From assembly GCA_027704905.1 (NCBI GenBank), contig CM051016.1, positions 10,638,340-10,702,339 of the forward strand: DNA of 64,000 nt, given 5' to 3'. Positions 57,300 to 64,000 of the stretch are shown here, piece after piece; position 1 is the stretch's first letter, and every line of letters starts with the position of its first letter. The notes below the pieces were generated by a model. The model had not been told where the DNA came from and made no database searches. It saw only the letters and a list, made by a program, of their open reading frames with translations. The translations under genes were made by a program, and so were the position numbers. The DNA is from Muraenolepis orangiensis (Eukaryota > Chordata > Actinopteri > Gadiformes > Muraenolepididae).

Positions 57300-57310
<11 letters not shown>
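54797..57310 (+). mobile_element. LINE A copy 4: non-LTR retrotransposon, decayed
   Basis: Best-preserved copy. Endonuclease frame 55159-55680 (VERYQLDLVGLTSTHSTGSG, VVCACAPNNSSEYPAFLHTL), linker 55758-56129, and RT 56586-57078 (YRGITLLSLPGKVYSKVLER, EKEQCGFRPGRGTTDQLFTL, CFVDLEKAYDRVPREILW, PVLFVIFMDRISRRSHGG). A deletion removes the FADD catalytic segment, and the 3' domain is short (57130-57290). Frameshifts separate the frames, so it is not functional. Ends in (GGAT)n. Confidence 0.93.
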
Positions 57311-57600
<290 letters not shown>

Positions 57601-57774
57601 ATTATACTTTCATAGTAATCAACAGAAACACATTTGAATTTGAATCATGTTAATACCACTTTTAAACAGAGGGTCATTTTATTGTAATTGCATTTTGACT
57701 CAACTTGACGGTATTTATTATTTTCAAGTAATTAATCATAAAAGCTTTCAGAACAGTTCACAGTAAAAAGATGA

Positions 57775-58010
57775 ACAGTTACAACAGCTACAAGATGAAC
57801 ATTAACAAGACATATTCCTATGACTATGAACAGTTACAAGTAGCAGTAACAGTAACAAGACATACTGGTAGTCCTATGACTATGAACAGTAACAAGACAT
57901 AGTCCTAGGACTATGAACTGTAACAAGATGAACAGTAATAAGACATAGTCATATGACTATGAACTGTAACAAGATGAACAGTAACAAGACATAGTCCTAT
58001 GACTATGGAT
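57775..58010. repeat. Second copy of the hAT-internal minisatellite
   Basis: About five units of AACAAGACATAGTCCTATGA type, as at 40130-41095. Confidence 0.9.
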
Positions 58011-58364
58011 AGTAAAAAGAATAGTCCTAATAAACCTTGACATTTAAAATGACTAGTCTAAGGCTGACTTTCTAATTATGAATGCATTGCTCCTTATTCA
58101 AATCATTGGCAGAAGTTATATTCAGATTCAGATTATATTGTATATATTCAGATTCAGATTATATTGGCCCAAAGCTAACATGGGTGGGAGTTATGAACAC
58201 AATATGCTTGTTTGATTGGTCCCTGTCTGTAGATAGCATTTTTTCTAACAAAACTTTATTAAAATGTTTAATAATATATATATATATATATATATTTTAT
58301 TTTTAAATGTTTAATTTATCCTTAGAGACTGGAACTGGGCTAGACTAATAAAGTTAACTTTGAC

Positions 58365-58575
58365 TTGTTATTGGTCATTACAGTTCATGTCTTATTGGTT
58401 GTTCCAGTTCATGACTTATTGGTTATTGGTTGATCCAGTTCATGTCTTATTGGTTATTGGTTGTTCCAGTTCATGTCTTATTGGTTATTGGTTGTTCCAG
58501 TTCATGTCTTATTGGTTATTGGTTGTTCCAGTTCATGTCTTATTGGTTATTGGTTGTTCCAGTTCCTTGCAGCTG
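58365..58575. repeat. 37-bp minisatellite rich in ATTGG upstream of pgrmc2
   Basis: About six units of GTTCCAGTTCATGTCTTATT plus GGTTATTGGTT; every unit has two ATTGG (reverse CCAAT) cores. It ends about 245 bases before the pgrmc2 ATG. Confidence 0.92.
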
Positions 58576-58635
58576 TCGGTTGGTTAAAGCGAGTCGCTCA
58601 TTAGAAGAAAAACAGTCTCATGTTTTATCGGGATG

Positions 58636-58643
58636 TGACGTCA
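58636..58643. promoter_or_regulatory. CRE-like palindrome TGACGTCA
   Basis: Perfect 8-base CREB/ATF consensus, 177 bases before the pgrmc2 start codon. Confidence 0.55.
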
Positions 58644-58663
58644 CTACGCAACCTGAGAACAAC

Positions 58664-58806
58664 AGGCGGGCCAATCATAACGCACAGGAGGCCCATGGGC
58701 GGGATGTTTGTGGCGGGCCAATCATAACGCACAGGAGGCCAGTGGGTGGGGTCCTGAGGCGGGCCAATCATAACGCTAGGAGGCCAGTGGGCGGGGCTTC
58801 GCGGCG
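58664..58806 (+). promoter_or_regulatory. pgrmc2 promoter: triplicated CCAAT/GC-box module
   Basis: Three about 47-base direct repeats of GGCGGGCCAATCATAACGC and AGGAGGCCAGTGGGCGGG, with CCAAT at 58671, 58718 and 58764. Each is followed by a GC box, ending GGGCGGGGCTTCG about 20 bases before the ATG. Typical NF-Y/Sp1 housekeeping layout without TATA. Confidence 0.65.
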
Positions 58807-58819
58807 GTAGTGGAGCAGT

Positions 58820-59275
58820 ATGGCGGACGACGGAGGATCCAGTCAGAGCGGACCCGAGGAGTGGGGCGACGGGGTAGAGGTGTCAGTGCCGGGGGGCCTG
58901 GGTCTGGGGGAGGTATTGCTCCACGTCTCGTTGCTGGTGGTTCTGTTCGCGGCAGGCTACGCGCTCTATCGACGACTCGGCCGGCGGGTCGGCTCGGCGG
59001 CGGCCCGGGACCAGCAGGCGCTCCCCAAGATGAGGAGAAGAGACTTCTCCCTGGAGGAGCTGGCGGAGCACGACGGACTCCTGAACCCCCGCATCCTTAT
59101 GGCGGTCAACATGAAGGTGTTCGACGTCACGTCCGGGAAGAAGTTTTATGGAAAAGGTAGAAACGGCTAATGTTGTGCTAACCTAGCCACGGTAGCCGCT
59201 AGCAACAACAATGGGTCTGGGAGCCTACGTTAGCTTAGCTTAGCTTTAGCGTATGTGTCTGTGTGTCTGTGTGTA

Positions 59276-59308
<33 letters not shown>

Positions 59309-62296
59309 GTCTGTCTGTCTGTCTCTCTGTGTATGTGTGTGCGCGCGCGCGCCCGTGCGCGCGTCTGTGTGTGTCTGTTGTCATCACATGTGTGACCTCG
59401 GGTGTCAAACACTACGTGTATATTATTAAGTGTATTCATTATTATTACTCATATCATCTTACTGAATAACTCATATCTTACTAATTAACTCATATCTTAG
59501 TAACGCTTGCTTAATAACTCATATCATACTTAATAACTCGTTTCATACTTAGTAAATCATATCTTACTTCGTAACTCTTACTTAATAACTCGTATCTTGC
59601 CTAATAACTCATATTAATAGCTATATTATAGCAATAGTGATCATCTCTATATTATTAACTAGTGATCTTCTCTATTATATATGATTAACTTCTCACTTCA
59701 CTTCTTTTTTAACTAGTGGTCATCTCTTTATTAACTAGTGATCCTCTCCTATATGAACTAGTGATCAGCTTTATCTCTATTTTATTAACCAGTGGTCATC
59801 TTTTTATTTACTAGTGATCATCTTCTATATGAACTAGTGATCATCTTTATCTCTATTTTAGTAACTAGTGGCCATCTCTTTATTAACTAGTGATCATCTT
59901 TATATTAACCAGTTATCATCTCTTTATTAACTAGTGATCATCTCTGTATTAACTAGTGATCATCTCTATATTAGTAACTAGTGATCATCTTGATATTAAC
60001 TAGTGATCACTTCTATATTAACTAGTAATCATCTCTATATGAGTAACTAGTGATCATCTTTATCTCTATTTTAGTAACCAGTGGTCATCTCTTTATTAAC
60101 TAGTGATCATCTTTATCTCTATTTTAGTAACTAGTTGTCATCTCTTTATTAACTAGTGATCATCTCTATATTAACCAGTTATCATCTCTTTATTAACTAG
60201 TGATCATCTCTGTATTAACTAGTGATCATCTCTATATTAGTAACAAGTGATCATCTCTATATTTGTAACTAGTGATCATCTCTATATTTGTAACTAGTGA
60301 TCATCTCTATATTAGTAACTAGTGATCATCTCTAGATTTGTAACTAGTGATCATCTCTATATTAGTAACTAGTGACCATATCTATATAAGTAACTTTGGC
60401 GGCAGTAGCTCTGGAAGTCGCCTCACAACCGGAAGGTTGCTAGTTCGATCCCCTGGCTCCTAGCAAAAGCTGTCAGTGTCCTTGAGCAAGACACCCTAAC
60501 TGTTTCTAACGTGCTGGCTGTCTCCTTGCATGGCTGAGTCTGCCGTTGGTAGATGAATGTGAGGCATGACTTGTAAAGCGTTTTGGATAAATATATGGCG
60601 CTATATAAAAGGCAGTCCATCTACCATTTAGTAACAAGTGATATCTCCATATGAGTAACGATCCTCCTAGCAATCATCTTTATATTAACTAGTGATCATC
60701 TCTTTATTAACTAGTTATCAGCTCTATATGAGCAACTAGTAATCTCTATATTTACTAGTGGTCATCTCTATATTAACTAGTGATCATCTCTATTAACTAG
60801 TGACCATCTCTATTAACTAGTGACCATCTCTTATTAACTAGTGATCAGCTCTATATGAGCAACTAGTGGTCATCTCTATATTTACTAGTGATCAGCTCTA
60901 TATTAACTAGTGGTCATCTCTATATTTACTAGTGGTCATCTCTATATTAACTAGTGATAATCTCTATATTAACTAGTGGTCATCTCTATATTTACTAGTG
61001 GTCATCTCTATATGAGTAACTAGTGGTCATCTCTATATTTACTAGTGATCATCTCTATTAACTAGTGGTCATCTCTATATTAACTAGTGATAATCTCTAT
61101 ATTAACTAGTGGTCATCTCTATATTTACTAGTGGTCATCTCTATATGAGTAACTAGTGGTCGTCTATCTGAACTAGTGATCACTTCTATATGAACTAGTG
61201 GTCATCTCTATATTATCTAGTGATCATCTCTATATTAGTAACTAGTGATCATCTCTATATTAACTATTGATCATCTCTATATTAACTAGAGGTCATCTCT
61301 ATATTAACTATTGATCATCTCTATATTAGTAACTATTGATCATCTCTATATTAGTAACTAGTGGTCATCTCTATATTAACTAGTGGTCATCTCTATATTA
61401 ACTATTGATCATCTCTATATTAGTAACTAGTGATCATCTCTATATTAACTAGGGATCATCTCTATATTAACTAGGGATCATCTCTATATAAGTTCTCAGT
61501 AATTAAGTTACTGAGAAGTTCAACCAACTCTAACCTAAAAGAAGACCATTCAGGCCAACAATGTTTTCAATGTTATGTGTTTAATGAAGGGGATGTTGTA
61601 GACTTTACTCGGAACGCTAGTCGTACTTTGGTCCTTTGTAATCATTCAACACATGAATCAAGTAGATAACAACCTACATATCTCCTCCTATCTCCCCTAG
61701 TCTATTAACCCTTAATCATCCGTAGTCTCAAAGGGCTACACAGGCCATATATATATTATTATGATGATGATGCAGTTTATTAATGATGATGCAGTTTATT
61801 TGTATATTATATCATTAGAATTAATGTCATATATTTATTATGTTTATTATATCATTGTATCCATTTTACCGGCAGAGTCAGCCATGCAAGGAGACAGCCA
61901 GCACGTCGGGAACAGTTAGGGTTAGGGTGTCTTGTTCAAGGACACAGACAGTTTTTGCTAACAGCCAGGGATGTTCAACCCAACGTATAATTTATAATCA
62001 TTATGTTTATTATATTGTTATAATTAATATAATATGGTGGATAATTATTATATGTTAATTATATAATTATTATAATACCATATTCATATAATTATTATGT
62101 TGTTTTTTTATCAATATTATAATAAATATAATATTAGTATATCATTACATCCATATTATATACATGTTTATCATACAACCTGCTAGACTGGGTACCACAT
62201 GCTTCATCCATACATTATTTTAGGACTAATTAACATGAGACACTTACTTTATATGTATAGAACTTAGTAACATAGACCTGGTCCCATTCACTTACT

Positions 62297-62338
<42 letters not shown>

Positions 62339-63991
62339 TATATCTTACCATCTCATTTGATAGTATTGAAAGTACTGATGTTCTAAACATCACAGATCTA
62401 TAATCGGATGTTCAACCCAACGTATAATAATAGTAGTACATTATGTTCCCAGAGCTATATGTACTAGTATAGTATGTAGTATGAGTAGGGCCCTGTGTTC
62501 CTGATGGCCCCTCCAGGTCTTATAAAGAGCTATATGTACTAGTATAGTATAAAATGTAGTACATGTACTAGTATAATAAGTAGGACCCTGTGTTGCAGAC
62601 GGGCCCTATGGAGTATTTGCTGGGCGGGATGCTTCCCGGGGTCTGGCCACCTTCTGTCTGGAGAAGGAGGCTCTGAGGGACCATTATGACGACCTGTCGG
62701 ACCTCAACGCTGTGCAGATGGAGAGCGTCAGAGAGTGGGAGATGCAGTTTATGGGTATGTTTATTATATCATTATTATAATTAATATAATTAGTATGTTT
62801 ATTATATCATTATTATAATTAATGTAATTATTGTATGATAATTATATCATATAATTATTATGTTTTCATCATAACCATTATAATATATAATTAGTATATC
62901 AACCACCATATTATATAGATCATATAGCATACAAACATGTTTATCTTACAACATGCTAGAATGGGTAATACATGTTTCATCCAAACCTTATTTTAGGACC
63001 AATTAACATGAGACACTTTATCTTTATATAACTTAGTAACATAGACCTGGTTAATTCTATATATTATAGAACTCATTAATATGAGACACTTTAACTTCAT
63101 ATTTATAGAACTTATTAACATAGATCTGGTTTATTCTATATATTATCGAACTTATTAACATGAGACACTAACTTTATATTTATAGAACTTATTAACATAG
63201 ACCTGGTTTATTCTATATATTATAGAAAAATGGTTCTAGTGGTTCTAATGGTTATAGTAGTTCTAATGGTTGTAGTTGCTCTTATGGTTCTAGTGTTTCT
63301 GATGGTTATAGTGTTTCTGGTGGTTATAGTGGTCCTTATAGTTGTAGTGTTTCTGATGGTTCTAGGAGTTCTGATGGTTCCAAAGGTTCTAGTGATTCTA
63401 ATGGTTCAAGATGTTTAATTGCCATTACGTTTAATTGTCAAGTACAATGCTTACTCTCCATTCCCTCCAGCAGTATGAATTTGCGACAACAATATTGTAC
63501 TAAACCAAACTATAAACAACACTATATACTACCTATGATATGCTAAACTATAAACAACACTATATAGTAGTAGTATACTTAGTAGCAGCACTCCTAGCAA
63601 TTCAGTAGGTGCACTACTTATGGATAAAAACTATCCTTGAAGCTGGTAGCCCTTGTAAAGATGCTGCGGAACCGGCAACTGGACCGCAGGGGGGAGAAGA
63701 GATGGTTCTAGTGATTCTAATGGTTCTCTTGGTTCTAGTGATTCTAATGGTTCTAGTGTTTCTAATGGTTCTGTTGGTTCTAATGATTCTAGTTGTTCTA
63801 ATGGTTCCTTTGGTTCTAGTGATTCTAATGGTTCTAGTGATTCTAATGGTTCTCTTGATTCTAATGATTCTAGTTCTAATGGTTCTCTTCCAGAGAAATA
63901 CGACTACGTAGGCCGGTTGCTGAAGCCAGGAGATGAGCCGTCGGAGTACACTGACGAGGAGGACGTTAAAGACCACCTGAGACACGACTGA
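58820..63991 (+). CDS. pgrmc2: Membrane-associated progesterone receptor component 2
   Basis: Three exons, 58820-59156, 62599-62754, 63894-63991; 591 bases, 196 aa, phases match. The N-terminus is short and acidic. One membrane segment lies at about residues 32-52 (VLLHVSLLVVLFAAGYALY), followed by RR. A cytochrome b5-like heme/steroid domain runs from about 72 (RRDFSLEELAEHDG, NPRILMAVNMKVFDVTSGKK, FYGKDGPYGVFAGRDASRGL, DDLSDLNAVQMESVREWEM). The tail is EKYDYVGRLLKPGDEPSEYT. The tyrosines of the FYG and GPYG motifs, used for heme binding in PGRMC1, are present. Residues MESVREWEMQF and EKYDYVGRLLKPG match PGRMC2 rather than PGRMC1. The protein anchors in ER/nuclear membranes and is linked to heme trafficking and P450 support. 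Intron 1 is filled by a large minisatellite and two SINE pieces. The start ATG is in a good context (CAGTATGGCG) after a CCAAT/GC promoter. The gene ends 9 bases before the window end. Confidence 0.97.
59265..59375. repeat. (TCTG)n / (GT)n / (GC)n microsatellite
   Basis: Tetranucleotide run followed by CGCGCGCGCG in pgrmc2 intron 1. Confidence 0.93.
59640..61490. repeat. 22-bp minisatellite in pgrmc2 intron 1
   Basis: About 75 imperfect units of AACTAGTGATCATCTCTATA plus TT, interrupted by a SINE at 60393-60625. Units carry the palindromes ACTAGT and TGATCA. A looser ATAACTCATATCTTACTTA repeat precedes it (59460-59615). Confidence 0.95.
60393..60625 (+). mobile_element. tRNA-derived SINE (family 2)
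   Basis: B box GGTTGCTAGTTCGATCCCC, body GTGTCCTTGAGCAAGACACC, GCTGAGTCTGCCGTTGGTAG, and tail AAAGCGTTTTGGATAAATAT. Distinct from family 1. Inserted inside the 22-bp minisatellite. Confidence 0.85.
61868..61980 (-). mobile_element. SINE family 2 fragment
   Basis: Minus-strand match to the SINE at 60393: GGCAGAGTCAGCCATGCAAG, GACAGCCAGCACGT and GGTGTCTTGTTCAAGGACAC. Confidence 0.8.
62040..62290. repeat. Direct repeat upstream of pgrmc2 exon 2
   Basis: A diverged copy lies at 62810-63055 downstream of exon 2. Shared blocks: ATAATTATTATGTT, CATGTTTATC(A/T)TACAAC, ACATGAGACACTT, TAACATAGACCTGGT. Confidence 0.8.
62300..62345. repeat. (TA)n microsatellite
   Basis: TATATATA run about 255 bases before pgrmc2 exon 2. 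Confidence 0.93.
62810..63230. repeat. Direct repeat downstream of pgrmc2 exon 2, plus tandem tail
   Basis: Partner of 62040-62290, followed by about 2.5 further units of GAACTTATTAACATGAGACA and TAGACCTGGTTTATTCTATA. Confidence 0.8.
63225..63415. repeat. GGTTCTAATGGTTATAGT repeat
   Basis: 9/18-base units in pgrmc2 intron 2; the hydrophobic VLMV ORF is an artefact. Confidence 0.9.
63700..63890. repeat. GGTTCTAGTGATTCTAAT repeat
   Basis: Same family as 63225-63415. It runs to the exon 3 acceptor, where its last unit forms the pyrimidine tract GGTTCTCTTCCAG. Confidence 0.92.
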
Positions 63992-64000
63992 CTTATCAGC

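Noticed and set aside
58810..59160. Second 116-codon ORF overlapping pgrmc2 exon 1
   Set aside because: Out-of-frame Gly/Arg-rich shadow; the 58820 frame matches PGRMC2 through all three exons.
61910..61930. Telomere-like GTTAGGGTTAGGG
   Set aside because: Only two units inside a SINE fragment; a similar two-unit case at 51105-51115 is also chance.

Overview
The window looks like nuclear DNA of a teleost fish. Vertebrate-type split genes with GT-AG introns alternate with fish-type non-LTR, LTR, hAT and tRNA-SINE elements. Tandem repeats are extremely dense: summing the intervals listed here gives roughly 20 kb, about a third of the window. Atlantic cod and its relatives are known for very high tandem-repeat load, so a gadiform is one guess, but the sequence alone does not fix the species.

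Five protein-coding genes are recognisable. In order they are: the 3' end of nsd2 (+, SET, PHD and C5HCH exons, 173-4452); cdca4 (-, single coding exon 9005-9865, probable promoter and 5' UTR exon near 14.7-15.05 kb); ahsa1 (+, complete, 9 exons, 25168-30508); larp1b (+, 18 exons, 31829-53367); and pgrmc2 (+, 3 exons, 58820-63991). All exon phases join cleanly. The larp1b-pgrmc2 pair is also adjacent on human 4q28. nsd2 is also on human chromosome 4, while cdca4 and ahsa1 are both on human chromosome 14. The genes do not form a pathway: they cover histone H3K36 methylation, cell-cycle transcription, Hsp90 co-chaperoning, mRNA cap/TOP binding and membrane heme binding.

Between cdca4 and ahsa1 (15.4-24.5 kb) lie two head-out copies of one LINE family (LINE A) with a second LINE between them. 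The right-hand LINE A copy contains a hAT-like element with a perfect 8-bp target duplication, and that element contains an internally deleted Gypsy-type retrotransposon. larp1b intron 6 (37.1-44.8 kb) carries a 1.6-kb minisatellite and then a four-deep nest: hAT, LINE A, a DNA transposon with TAA target duplication, and a solo LTR. A second copy of that hAT, also carrying LINE A, lies between larp1b and pgrmc2.

The most striking pattern is that many intronic minisatellites include an exon-intron junction. Real splice donors are followed, and real acceptors preceded, by copies of themselves: about 29 donor copies in nsd2, about 45 in larp1b intron 8, plus acceptor arrays in nsd2 and larp1b intron 15. 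This suggests that splice junctions seeded the minisatellites, and it creates arrays of decoy splice sites. I found no convincing tRNA, rRNA, miRNA or CRISPR locus.
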